Position numbers and translations under genes: made by a program
Notes under the pieces: generated by a model
Told to the model about the DNA's origin: nothing
The model's input: only the letters and a program-made list of their open reading frames with translations
Database searches by the model: none
DNA from: Eubacteriales bacterium
GTDB lineage: Bacteria > Bacillota > Clostridia > Peptostreptococcales > Anaerovoracaceae
Direction: 5' to 3'
NCBI GenBank assembly: GCA_028692105.1
Contig: JAQUYC010000009.1
Span: 1 to 62,837, forward strand
Length of the DNA stretch: 62,837 nt
In this document: positions 36,036-44,374 of the stretch, one piece after another
Layout: each line of letters opens with the position of its first letter
Numbering within the stretch: position 1 is the first letter of the stretch

Positions 36036-36083
36036 ATCGACATTTTATTTTGACAAAATAATACCCCCTCATGGCACTATAAT
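36036..36083 (+). promoter_or_regulatory. Spo0A-type spoIIG promoter with a 22-bp spacer
   Basis: A consensus -35 TTGACA (36050-36055) and a consensus -10 TATAAT (36078-36083) are separated by 22 bp, not 17. B. subtilis spoIIG has exactly this unusual spacing and depends on Spo0A. Two near-matches to the Spo0A box TTCGACA are present: ATCGACA (36036-36042) and TTTGACA (36049-36055), each one base off, the second overlapping the -35. Confidence 0.8.
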
Positions 36084-36113
36084 CATTTATTAGATTGGTG
36101 GCAGCGAGGGGGT
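36063..36113 (+). terminator. Hairpin spanning the spoIIGA promoter and Shine-Dalgarno
   Basis: ACCCCCTC (36063-36070) pairs perfectly with GAGGGGGT (36106-36113), followed by TTTGTTT. It can terminate read-through from rplT. The right arm is also the spoIIGA ribosome site. The left arm lies inside the promoter spacer, so RNA begun at the spoIIG promoter lacks it. Confidence 0.6.
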
Positions 36114-36119
36114 TTTGTT

Positions 36120-37052
36120 TTGGAGATATATGCCGAATATCTTTTCCTGGAGAACGCTGTGACAGGAGGATTGATCCTTCTTCTTACCGGGAAAATTGCG
36201 GGTGTAAAGTGTAAAAAGGGAGTATTGCTTATCGGAAGCACGCTATGTGGCTTATATTCATTCATTCTCTTTTGGGACTCCCCGTATCCTGTGGCTGCGC
36301 TCCTCTCAAAACTTTTTTTTTCTGTCATACTGATTTTCGTTGTGTTTCGTCCGGGAAAGGTGCGCAGGCTTGCAAGGATTACATTGATATTTTATCTGAT
36401 CAGTTTTGCTATGGGAGGAATTACAATAGGTTCTATGTATTTTTTTGGGGTTAAAGGTATATCGAATAATAATTCAATCTATCTTGGCAGTTTCGGTTAT
36501 GTTTATATCTTACTCGGCTGTGTATTGACGGGTTTCTTTTTTAGCATGCTTTCAAATTTTATAACGAGCAGGATGATAAAAGAGCGGACCTTTGCAGATG
36601 TTGAGATTACCCTGAAAGGTAAAGCCGTGACCATAAAGGGGATGGTAGATACGGGGAATTTTCTGAAAGACCCGCTGACCGGCAAACCCGTAATGATAAT
36701 TTCGGCAGATGCGGCAAAAAAGTTTCTTCCTTTAGAGATTGTGGAAGAAGCAGTGAAAAACGGAAAGATGCGAGATATCCCGGAAAAGCTTAAGAATACC
36801 GGATATGTCGGCCGCATCAGATTAATACCTTTTCATTCCATCGGTGAAGAGGAAGGCTGCCTGATTGGTATACGGATCGATAAAATCCGCATTCTATTAC
36901 ATAAGAATAAAGGTGAAGTGTCTGCAGTAACTTCAGAAGGCGCTATCCTTGCTATTTACAAAGGAAAGTTCTCATTCGGACAGTTTGATGAAGACTGTTC
37001 CATCCTATTGCATGCAAGTTTGCTAAAAGGAGGAATTGCTGGCAATGTTTAA
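36120..37052 (+). CDS. spoIIGA: Sigma-E processing peptidase SpoIIGA
   Basis: A 310-residue membrane aspartic protease that cleaves pro-sigma-E after a signal from the forespore. The N-terminal half has five hydrophobic helices (about 1-150); the C-terminal protease domain has the catalytic [16 protein letters not shown] near 177-192. The start is TTG 36120, 7 bases after GAGGGGG. It overlaps sigE, the universal spoIIG order. Confidence 0.94.
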   Translation: MEIYAEYLFLENAVTGGLILLLTGKIAGVKCKKGVLLIGSTLCGLYSFILFWDSPYPVAALLSKLFFSVILIFVVFRPGKVRRLARITLIFYLISFAMGGITIGSMYFFGVKGISNNNSIYLGSFGYVYILLGCVLTGFFFSMLSNFITSRMIKERTFADVEITLKGKAVTIKGMVDTGNFLKDPLTGKPVMIISADAAKKFLPLEIVEEAVKNGKMRDIPEKLKNTGYVGRIRLIPFHSIGEEEGCLIGIRIDKIRILLHKNKGEVSAVTSEGAILAIYKGKFSFGQFDEDCSILLHASLLKGGIAGNV

Positions 37053-37803
37053 GACAATATTGGAAATTACAATTCAAAACGGGATAAAGCTCAGGCTGTA
37101 CGCTCTGAATATCAGAAAAAAACTGATTTGGATATTACAGGGACATAAAACGGATGAGATCTTTTACATAGGAGGCAGCTATGTATTACCGCCGCCTCTG
37201 GATTCGGAAGAAGAGCGAAAGCTTTTGGAACAGCTTGCAAAGAATAATGAAGATGCCAAGACGATATTAATAGAAAGAAATCTCAGGCTGGTGGTTTATA
37301 TCGCAAAGAAATTTGAGAATGCAGGAGTGAATGTGGAAGACCTGATCTCAATAGGAGCCATAGGACTGATTAAAGCAGTAAACACCTTTAACATTGACAG
37401 AAACATCAAGTTGGCAACTTATGCTTCCAGATGCATTGAAAATGAAATTCTTATGTATCTTAGAAGAAGCAGCCGGACGAGAAGTGAGGTTTCATTTGAT
37501 GAACCGCTAAATACAGATTGGGACGGGAATGAACTGCTGCTTTCAGACATTTTGGGGACTGAAAACGATATCGTTTATAATCACATCGAAGAAGAGGTGA
37601 ACAGGGATCTGCTTATTTATGCCTTAAAAAAGCTGACAAACAGGGAAAAGCAGATTATGGAAATGCGATTCGGGCTTATAAGCGGCAGGGAAATGACACA
37701 AAAAGAGGTGGCGGATAAGATGGGGATTTCTCAATCCTACATTTCAAGATTGGAAAAAAAAATTATTGGGAGGCTCAGAAAAGAAATTAAGAAGTTAGGA
37801 TAG
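37045..37803 (+). CDS. sigE: Pro-sigma-E, early mother-cell sigma factor
   Basis: A 252-residue sigma-70-family factor. The N-terminal pro-sequence (about 30 residues, basic and amphipathic) ends at DEIFYIGGS, matching the cleavage site DEVYYIGGS of B. subtilis. Region 2 contains [12 protein letters not shown] and [17 protein letters not shown]; region 4 ends with [24 protein letters not shown] 37045 is used, with AAAGGAGG upstream. Confidence 0.96.
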   Translation: MFKTILEITIQNGIKLRLYALNIRKKLIWILQGHKTDEIFYIGGSYVLPPPLDSEEERKLLEQLAKNNEDAKTILIERNLRLVVYIAKKFENAGVNVEDLISIGAIGLIKAVNTFNIDRNIKLATYASRCIENEILMYLRRSSRTRSEVSFDEPLNTDWDGNELLLSDILGTENDIVYNHIEEEVNRDLLIYALKKLTNREKQIMEMRFGLISGREMTQKEVADKMGISQSYISRLEKKIIGRLRKEIKKLG

Positions 37804-37918
37804 AAAAGTGGAGAAGGCAGAATAAAAACATACCCCAATGTTAAGAATAAGGATTAACATCGGCTGTTGCGCGAATGTACTGCTTAAGGGGGCAAAACAG
37901 GAAGCGGAGGTCCTTATT

Positions 37919-38689
37919 ATGGCAAGCAAGGTTGAGATCTGTGGTGTTAATACATCAAAGCTGCCAGTATACAAAGATGTAGAAATGAAAAAAATGATTG
38001 AACAGATAAAAGGGGGAGATAATGAGGTAAGAGACGAGTTTATAAAAGGAAATCTGCGATTGGTATTAAGTGTGATACAGCGCTTTAGCAATAGAGGGGA
38101 AAACCCAGATGATTTATTTCAGGTGGGATGCATAGGCCTCATCAAGGCATTGGATAATTTTGACACATCCCACAACGTAAGGTTTTCAACATATGCGGTT
38201 CCGATGATAATCGGTGAGATCAGAAGGTATCTGAGAGATAACAATTCGATTCGAGTTAGCCGCTCCCTGCGTGATACAGCATATAAAGCGCTGCAGTCAA
38301 AGGAAAGGCTTTCCAGAGAACTGCAGCGGGAGCCTACGATAAATGAAATAGCAAAGGATATGGAAATGCCAAGGGAAGAAATCGTTCTTGCCATGGATTC
38401 CATACAGGATCCAATTTCATTATTTGAACCGATATTTCATGACGAGGGAGACGCAATATACGTCATGGATCAGGTCAAGGACACGAAAAACACGGATGAA
38501 AAATGGATGGAAAACATATCACTGAAGGAGGCATTAAAAAAGCTGACGAGCCGTGAAAAGCACATCCTGACTATGCGGTTTTTCGAAGGTAAGACGCAAA
38601 TGGAGGTGGCGGATGAAATTGGAATCAGCCAGGCGCAGGTCAGCAGGCTGGAAAAGAATGCCTTAAAATACATGAGAAAATATGTTTGA
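37919..38689 (+). CDS. sigG: Sigma-G, late forespore sigma factor
   Basis: A 256-residue sigma factor beginning MASKVEICGVNTSKLPVYK, the sigma-G N-terminus. Region 2 holds GNLRLVLSVIQRF and DLFQVGCIGLIKALDNFD, and region 4 VADEIGISQAQVSRLEK. ATG 37919 has GCGGAGG 8 bases upstream. It follows sigE after 115 bases, as in most spore-formers. It would be made in the forespore under sigma-F. Confidence 0.96.
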   Translation: MASKVEICGVNTSKLPVYKDVEMKKMIEQIKGGDNEVRDEFIKGNLRLVLSVIQRFSNRGENPDDLFQVGCIGLIKALDNFDTSHNVRFSTYAVPMIIGEIRRYLRDNNSIRVSRSLRDTAYKALQSKERLSRELQREPTINEIAKDMEMPREEIVLAMDSIQDPISLFEPIFHDEGDAIYVMDQVKDTKNTDEKWMENISLKEALKKLTSREKHILTMRFFEGKTQMEVADEIGISQAQVSRLEKNALKYMRKYV

Positions 38690-38844
38690 TTATTATTTGT
38701 GGATATTAATTGCATGTCTTAATGAAAGTATGTCCGAAAGGGTATACTTTTTCTTTTCTCATCATAAGTATAACAAGACTAAAAATTTTCTTCAGACTAA
38801 TTGTTACAGGAAGCCAACACAGTGAGATGAGGGGGATAAAGGAA

Positions 38845-39177
38845 ATGATAAGCACACATGATCTGAAAAATAAGGAAGTTATCAATATTTATGACGGAAA
38901 AAGCCTGGGATATGTTTATGACATTGAAGTAAATCTTGAAAAGGGTATAATTGAAGGAATTATTGTTCCGGCACAGAGAAGTTTTTTTCATTTCTTCAGT
39001 CGCGGTGATGACGATTATGTTATTAAATGGAAAGATATCAAAAGAATCGGAGACGATGTGATTCTTGTTGATGTCGCTGGGATACTCGGAACGGACATAG
39101 GCCTTGAAAGAAATTATATGACAAACATCAGACCCTATAGCGCAGCTGACGAAGACAGAGATAAGAATAACGATTGA
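38845..39177 (+). CDS. ylmC: YlmC/YmxH-family PRC-barrel protein
   Basis: A 110-residue PRC-barrel protein with STHDLKNKEVINIYDGKSLGY at the start and DDDYVIKWKDIKRIGDDVILVD, the sporulation-associated YlmC/YmxH pattern. The N-terminus is set at ATG 38845, with GGGGG and AAAGGA upstream. The C-terminal tail is acidic. Function is not known in detail; it lies downstream of sigG here as in other Firmicutes. Confidence 0.85.
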   Translation: MISTHDLKNKEVINIYDGKSLGYVYDIEVNLEKGIIEGIIVPAQRSFFHFFSRGDDDYVIKWKDIKRIGDDVILVDVAGILGTDIGLERNYMTNIRPYSAADEDRDKNND

Positions 39178-39274
39178 GAAAAGCCTTGCATAAGGCACAT
39201 TATATAGGTAAAATAAATCCATAATACAGCATAGATTGTATGTCGGCAAGTATTGCATGTAGTGGAGGTGGAAT

Positions 39275-39760
39275 ATGAAGTGCCCGTTTTGTGAAAATAT
39301 GGATACAAGGGTAATTGATTCAAGACCGACGGAAGAGGGACATGCCATAAGGCGCAGGCGTGAATGTGATAGTTGCAGTAAGCGTTTTACAACCTACGAA
39401 AAGGTGGAAGAGATGACATTTATGGTCATCAAAAAAGACGGCAGCCGTGAAGCATTCAATAGAAAAAAGGTTTTAAACGGGATTATTAAGGCTTGTGAGA
39501 AACGACCGGTACCCATAGCATCCATCGAAAAAATAGTTGACGAAATCGAACGAGGATTAAACAACATGATGGAAAAGGAAGTTGAAAGTAAGCTGATCGG
39601 CGAAGTGATTATGGAACATTTGAAGAAATTGGACGAGGTTGCCTATGTACGTTTTGCTTCCGTTTACCGTCAGTTTAAGGATGTAAATACATTTGTCGCA
39701 GAAATTGAAAAGCTGCTTGGCAACAATAAGGAAAATGGAGAAAATGTCGATGGGAAATAA
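39275..39760 (+). CDS. nrdR: Transcriptional repressor NrdR
   Basis: A 161-residue ribonucleotide-reductase regulator with the zinc ribbon [18 protein letters not shown] and [15 protein letters not shown] (CX2C...CX2C) followed by an ATP-cone domain (about 49-139). It senses ATP/dATP and represses nrd genes. It overlaps cmk by 11 bases, an unusual partner for nrdR. Confidence 0.96.
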   Translation: MKCPFCENMDTRVIDSRPTEEGHAIRRRRECDSCSKRFTTYEKVEEMTFMVIKKDGSREAFNRKKVLNGIIKACEKRPVPIASIEKIVDEIERGLNNMMEKEVESKLIGEVIMEHLKKLDEVAYVRFASVYRQFKDVNTFVAEIEKLLGNNKENGENVDGK

Positions 39761-40406
39761 AATAAGGATTGCAATTGATGGTCCTTCGGGGGCGGGAAAG
39801 AGCACAATTGCAAAACGAGTGGCCAAGCAGCTGGGTATAGATTATATCGATACCGGCGCAATGTACAGAGCCGTGGGATATAAGATCATCAAGAAGCAGA
39901 TAGACTTGAACGATACAAAGTCACTGACGGAGATGCTGGCAGAAACAGAGATCGACTTTGTCAACGGAGATATTATTCTGGACGGCGAGATAATTAATGA
40001 TAAGATAAGGACAAATGAAATATCAAAGATGGCTTCGGATGTTTCGGCTTTGCAGGCGGTAAGAGACAAGCTAATTGATATTCAAAGGGAAATGGGACAA
40101 GCAAAAAGTGTAGTCATGGACGGCAGAGACATTGGAACCAACGTGCTTAAGGAAGCGGAATACAAGTTTTTTATGACTGCTTCTGTCCAAGAACGCGCAC
40201 GTAGGAGGTGGCTGGAGCTCTCAGAAAAAGGGGAGAAGGTGGATTTAGCTAAGGTTGAAGCAGATATAATTCAAAGAGATCATAAGGATTCAACAAGAAA
40301 AATCAATCCGCTGAAAAAAGCTGAAGACGCAATTGATCTGGACACAACCGGCATGTCGATAGACGAAGTAACAAATAATATTCTGGAGGTAATAAAATGG
40401 CAATAG
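39750..40406 (+). CDS. cmk: Cytidylate kinase
   Basis: A 218-residue CMP/dCMP kinase with P-loop [12 protein letters not shown] near 7-18, DTGAMYRA near 38, and [14 protein letters not shown] near 126. ATG 39750 is chosen (product [11 protein letters not shown]), with GGAG 9 bases upstream; ATG 39744 is a close alternative. It overlaps both neighbours, implying a tightly coupled operon nrdR-cmk-DUF1015. Confidence 0.95.
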   Translation: MGNKIRIAIDGPSGAGKSTIAKRVAKQLGIDYIDTGAMYRAVGYKIIKKQIDLNDTKSLTEMLAETEIDFVNGDIILDGEIINDKIRTNEISKMASDVSALQAVRDKLIDIQREMGQAKSVVMDGRDIGTNVLKEAEYKFFMTASVQERARRRWLELSEKGEKVDLAKVEADIIQRDHKDSTRKINPLKKAEDAIDLDTTGMSIDEVTNNILEVIKWQ

Positions 40407-41638
40407 TAAGACCTTTTCGCGCTGTCAGACCAAAAAGGGAATATGCCGAGCAGGTAATATCCCTGCCATATGATGTGATGAACAGAGCAGAAGCATCAAG
40501 TATGGCTGCAGACAATCCGTATAGTTTTCTTCATATCTGCAGGTCGGAAATCGATCTGCCGCTAATAGACGATCCTTACTCGGATCAGGTATATTCGAAA
40601 GCCAGAAAGAATATTGATGATTTTCTGTCAAACGGGATCCTGATCAGAGATGAAAATCCTCTTCTATATATCTATAGACAAACAATGAATGGTCGAACAC
40701 AGACAGGTATTGTCGGCTGTGCCGCCATAGACGAATATCTGAATAATACGATAAAAAAGCACGAACTTACAAGAGTGGATAAAGAACTGGACCGCATTCG
40801 TCATTTTGATAGGTGCAACATGAATACAGAGCCGGTTTTTCTGACATATCGCGATGATAAAAGGCTGCGGACTATAATAGAAGGATGGGTGAGAAATCAT
40901 GAACCCGAATATGACTTTACGACGAAAGATGGGATAGGGCATGCACTTTGGGCGATTACAGATAAGGGAGTAATAGAATCTCTGTCGTCTCTTTTTGATG
41001 AAATAGACTCCTTGTATATAGCTGACGGACATCACCGTTCGGCTTCTGCAGTCAAAGTTGGGCAGAAACGAAGAGAGGAACATCCGGGTTATACAGGAGA
41101 AGAAGAATTTAACTATTTTATGGCAGTCATTTTCCCTGATTCAGATTTAAGAATATTTGATTATAACCGTGTCGTCAAGGACTTGAATGGATTTACTGCA
41201 GAAGCTTTTCTTGACAAGGTGTCAGAGAAATTTGAAATAGAACAGTTTGACGCAGGATTGTATAGACCGGAGACAAAACATACATTTGGGATGTATTTGA
41301 AAGATCAATGGTATAAACTGACTGCTAAAACAGAGATCGTTTGTAATGAAGATGCGATAAAAAGTCTGGATGTATCCATATTACAGGAGCATCTACTGCA
41401 TCCGATCCTTGGAATTGAAGATCCGAGAACAGATAAAAGAATTGATTTTGTAGGCGGAATCCGTGGTTTGGAAGCACTAAAAGAAAGGGTAGAACAGGAT
41501 ATGGCCGTCGCCTTTGCACTGTATCCGGTATCAATCTCAGATCTGCTTGCAGTATCTGATAAAGACATGATTATGCCGCCAAAGTCCACGTGGTTTGAAC
41601 CGAAGCTGGGCAGCGGATTGTTCATGCATGAATTATAA
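40397..41638 (+). CDS. DUF1015-family protein
   Basis: A 413-residue protein of the COG4198/DUF1015 type, starting [12 protein letters not shown] and containing the conserved SLPYDVMN near 22 and YIADGHHRSASA near 210. The last motif resembles the GHHR box of the ParB/sulfiredoxin/SerK superfamily, which binds nucleotide; activity is not established and I do not assign one. TGGAGG lies 8 bases before the ATG, which overlaps cmk by 10 bases. In other Clostridia such genes often sit near serine biosynthesis, not cmk. Confidence 0.85.
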   Translation: MAIVRPFRAVRPKREYAEQVISLPYDVMNRAEASSMAADNPYSFLHICRSEIDLPLIDDPYSDQVYSKARKNIDDFLSNGILIRDENPLLYIYRQTMNGRTQTGIVGCAAIDEYLNNTIKKHELTRVDKELDRIRHFDRCNMNTEPVFLTYRDDKRLRTIIEGWVRNHEPEYDFTTKDGIGHALWAITDKGVIESLSSLFDEIDSLYIADGHHRSASAVKVGQKRREEHPGYTGEEEFNYFMAVIFPDSDLRIFDYNRVVKDLNGFTAEAFLDKVSEKFEIEQFDAGLYRPETKHTFGMYLKDQWYKLTAKTEIVCNEDAIKSLDVSILQEHLLHPILGIEDPRTDKRIDFVGGIRGLEALKERVEQDMAVAFALYPVSISDLLAVSDKDMIMPPKSTWFEPKLGSGLFMHEL

Positions 41639-41660
41639 AAAAGTATTTTCCGTACTAGCT

Positions 41661-41774
41661 CGCCCAATTTGCAAAGCAAATTGTCGGCGAACTTATGCAA
41701 AGAAATTACAAATCTGTGATTTGTAAATTTCTACTGCGAAATCTGCCGTTTTTAAATGCTTCGCATAAAAACGG
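41661..41774. repeat. Three consecutive hairpins between DUF1015 and the PBP gene
   Basis: Stem 1: CGCC plus CAATTTGC (41661-41672) with GCAAATTG plus GGCG (41676-41689). Stem 2: AGAAATTACAAATC (41701-41714) with GATTTGTAAATTTCT (41718-41732), one bulge. Stem 3: CCGTTTTTAAATGC (41746-41759) with GCATAAAAACGG (41763-41774), a two-base bulge. None is followed by a good T run. Together with the terminator after them they fill the 211-base gap, which has no gene. Confidence 0.7.
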
Positions 41775-41804
41775 TAAAAGGTTTCACGCTTTCCTTTGAA
41801 GTAT

Positions 41805-41846
41805 AAAAACCTCCTGACTATGGAAACATAGTTTTAGGGGGTTTTT
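41805..41846 (+). terminator. Terminator whose 3' arm holds the PBP Shine-Dalgarno
   Basis: AAAAACCTCC (41805-41814) pairs with GGGGGTTTTT (41837-41846) with G-T pairing, and inside it CTATG (41818-41822) pairs with CATAG (41827-41831). GGGGG is also the only ribosome site for the ATG at 41850. Confidence 0.7.
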
Positions 41847-41849
41847 GAC

Positions 41850-43448
41850 ATGAAAAGAAGGTTAACTGCAATATATTTGCTGTTCATAATCTTGCTGCTG
41901 ACTTTGGGTGCCAGATTGGCTCTGATTCAGATTATTGACAGTGAGAAATATGCTTTTGCTAACACAAAACAGCAAAGGATAATATTGAACGGAGAAGATA
42001 CAAGAGGTACTATTTATGACAGGAATGGAAATCGACTGACCGGAACCGATCATAGCTATATATATATATTAAAAAAAGAAGCTTTGGATGAAACTGCAGA
42101 AAGAATATTTCAGATGATCGGGGCAAGGAAGATAAAGAATGAAAATAATAGGTATGAAGTATATCGCAGCAGCATTTTCAGTAAAGAGGCTGCCTATATT
42201 CTCAAACGCGATTATGGGGCTTTTGTCATAAAAGGATCTGCGAGATACGTAACAAATCAACCGGCAGTGCATTTTATCGGATATATCAACGAAATCGATG
42301 GCACAGGAATATCCGGCATAGAAAAGTCGTTTAATGATATTTTATCCAAGAAACAGAAGGTTGTATACGCCTCGGTCGACGGAAAAAGGATGATCATACC
42401 GGGTCTTGGCATTTCCAGTACGGTAACAAATCCCGATTGTGGCGTGTACACAACATTAGATATCAAAATACAAAAAAAGGCAGAAGAGATTTTAGAGAAC
42501 TCGGGTAAAAACGGTTCAATCGTCGTATTGGATGCCGAGAATGGAGAACTGCTTGCAGGTGCGAGCACTCCTTTCTTTGATCCAGAGAAGATAGAAGATT
42601 ATTTGGATAGCGATAACGAAGAATTCCTCAATAAAGTAACCCAAAGCGTATATCCTCCCGGATCGATTTTTAAAATAGTAGTTGCAGCTGCTGCTCTGGA
42701 AAAAGGAGTGGTCAATGCTGATACAAAATTTTTGTGTAAAGGCTCCGAAGATATCAATGGAACAATAATAAAATGTTCGAAAGAAGAAGGACATGGTGAG
42801 ATCAACTTCAGGGATGCTTTCGCTGAATCATGTAATTCTGCTTTTATTCAATTGGGTGCAATGACTGGCGGAGAAGATATTCTGAAAATGGCAGAGGACT
42901 TCGGCTTAGGGGAGAATGCTTTTCAAAGTGAAATTGAGGAAAAACCCGGTTTGCTTCCAGATAGGGACGATATTCAGGGAGCGGGTATCGGAAACTTGTC
43001 CATAGGGCAGGGAAAGCTTCTGATTACGCCGGCGCAGGCAACCAGAGTTACATCCATTATTGCTTCGGGAGGAATTGACTATGGCTTGACCTTGATCAGG
43101 GGAATCACAGAGGGAGGAGAAATCGAGCCTCTGGGAAAGAAACCCAATAGAAGGGTAATCACTAAAGAAACCGCTGATTTAATAAGCAATTTGATGGTGG
43201 ATACAGTGAATCACGGAACTGCCGATAATCTGACAGGATCAGGAGTATCCATTGCAGGCAAGACAGGATCTGCTGAAGCGTATTACCATGGTGAAATGGT
43301 CGTACACGGATGGTTTACAGGTTTTTTTCCGGCAGATAAGCCTGCTTATGTCATCACGGTGTTCGTAGAATCCGGAGGATCCGGGAGGGCTTCTGCTGTC
43401 CCTTTGTTTCAGCAGATGGCGGAATATCTCAATTTAGCAAAACTTTAA
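41850..43448 (+). CDS. Penicillin-binding protein, transpeptidase (class B, short)
   Basis: A 532-residue class B PBP: one N-terminal membrane helix (about 5-25), a short dimerisation domain, and a transpeptidase domain from about 220. The active serine is in PPGSIFK near 271, SxN is SCNS near 327, and KTG is AGKTGSA near 471. There are no PASTA repeats. It is smaller than the PBP2 at 48709, so the two probably serve different phases; a sporulation role (SpoVD-like) is possible given the adjacent sigK, but unproven. Confidence 0.9.
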   Translation: MKRRLTAIYLLFIILLLTLGARLALIQIIDSEKYAFANTKQQRIILNGEDTRGTIYDRNGNRLTGTDHSYIYILKKEALDETAERIFQMIGARKIKNENNRYEVYRSSIFSKEAAYILKRDYGAFVIKGSARYVTNQPAVHFIGYINEIDGTGISGIEKSFNDILSKKQKVVYASVDGKRMIIPGLGISSTVTNPDCGVYTTLDIKIQKKAEEILENSGKNGSIVVLDAENGELLAGASTPFFDPEKIEDYLDSDNEEFLNKVTQSVYPPGSIFKIVVAAAALEKGVVNADTKFLCKGSEDINGTIIKCSKEEGHGEINFRDAFAESCNSAFIQLGAMTGGEDILKMAEDFGLGENAFQSEIEEKPGLLPDRDDIQGAGIGNLSIGQGKLLITPAQATRVTSIIASGGIDYGLTLIRGITEGGEIEPLGKKPNRRVITKETADLISNLMVDTVNHGTADNLTGSGVSIAGKTGSAEAYYHGEMVVHGWFTGFFPADKPAYVITVFVESGGSGRASAVPLFQQMAEYLNLAKL

Positions 43449-43463
43449 TCCTTAATTTTATGG

Positions 43464-44174
43464 TTAAAAATTATATTCATCCGAAAAAGCCTCCTTCAGC
43501 TTTGTAATAGCTTTTTTTTCAATTCTTGATACGTAAGAACGTGAAATGCCAAGTTCTTTTGCCACTTCCCGCTGAGTCTTTGCATTTTCGCCTGCCAAAC
43601 CGAACCGTTTCATGATCACCATTCTTTCTCTTTCTTTGAGAAGAGTGCATATAGCCTCATGAAGTTTTTTTACCTGCATTTTATTATCTATATCATCTAT
43701 GATTGCGTCCGTATCCGTCCCCAGAATATCATTAAAATTGATTTCATTACCATCTTTATCAGTGCCCACAGGATCATTCAGGGAAACCTCAATTTTTGTT
43801 TTTTTAGTAGTCCGTATATTCATTAATATTTCATTCTCGATGCATTTTGCTGCATATGTTGCAAGCCGGACGCTCTTGTTTCGATTATATGTATTTACGG
43901 ATTTAATCAGACCGATTGTCCCTATGGAGATAAGATCATCCGGATTTTTCCCGGTATTTGCATATTTCTTGGCAATATGAGCAACTAATCTCAGATTTCG
44001 CTCGATTAGGATATTTTTTGCTTCTTTATCACCCTGCTCATAAAGCAAAAGATAATGGGATTCTTCTTTGTCAGTTAAAGGTTGGGGAAATGAGTTCCCC
44101 ATAGAAACATAAGAGGATAATAAAACAAGAGGATGGGACAACAGCAGGGAGGTAAGTATCAATGAAATGCTCAT
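43464..44174 (-). CDS. sigK: Pro-sigma-K, late mother-cell sigma factor (intact gene)
   Basis: A 236-residue sigma factor with a hydrophobic pro-sequence (MSISLILTSLLLSHPLVLLSS) ending before YVSMGNSFPQPLT, matching the SYVKNNAFPQPLS junction of B. subtilis. Region 2 is NLRLVAHIAKKY and DLISIGTIGLIKSVNTY; region 4 ends with QREVAKELGISRSYVSRIEKKA. It is continuous, so no skin-type element interrupts it here. ATG 44174 is preceded by AAAGGGG at 8 bases. Confidence 0.95.
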   Translation of the reverse strand: MSISLILTSLLLSHPLVLLSSYVSMGNSFPQPLTDKEESHYLLLYEQGDKEAKNILIERNLRLVAHIAKKYANTGKNPDDLISIGTIGLIKSVNTYNRNKSVRLATYAAKCIENEILMNIRTTKKTKIEVSLNDPVGTDKDGNEINFNDILGTDTDAIIDDIDNKMQVKKLHEAICTLLKERERMVIMKRFGLAGENAKTQREVAKELGISRSYVSRIEKKAITKLKEAFSDEYNF

Positions 44175-44211
44175 ACATAAAACCCCTTTCCGCATATATC
44201 AGAATGTTTAA

Positions 44212-44239
44212 ATTATATGCACAAAAAGGGGTAATAGTG
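44212..44239 (-). promoter_or_regulatory. Sigma-E-like promoter of sigK
   Basis: On the minus strand CACTATT (44239-44233), 13 bases, then CATATAAT (44219-44212). The sigma-E consensus is kmATATT, 13-15 bases, CATACAhT; five of seven and seven of eight positions agree. This fits the known sigma-E control of sigK. Confidence 0.5.
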
Positions 44240-44280
44240 CCTGTCAGGCTGAAATGGGGACATCGAAACCTGTCTCTTTA

Positions 44281-44374
44281 TATGCCAGTCATTCGCAAAA
44301 GAAACCGTGAAACCTATTGCCGTCTTTATGCGCAGCATTTAAAGACGGCGGTTTCTAAGCGAATGACTGGCATA
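44281..44374. repeat. 94-bp nested inverted repeat overlapping the end of maf
   Basis: The outer arms TATGCCAGTCATTCGC (44281-44296) and GCGAATGACTGGCATA (44359-44374) are a perfect 16-bp inverted repeat. Inside, AGAAACC (44300-44306) pairs with GGTTTCT (44350-44356), and GCCGTCTTTA (44319-44328) with TAAAGACGGC (44340-44349). A single 12-base bulge remains. There is no T run on either strand. The right arm encodes the last codons of maf. Confidence 0.8.

Noticed and set aside
43464-44174. Skin-type insertion in sigK
   Set aside because: The reading frame is continuous from the pro-sequence to the last helix-turn-helix.
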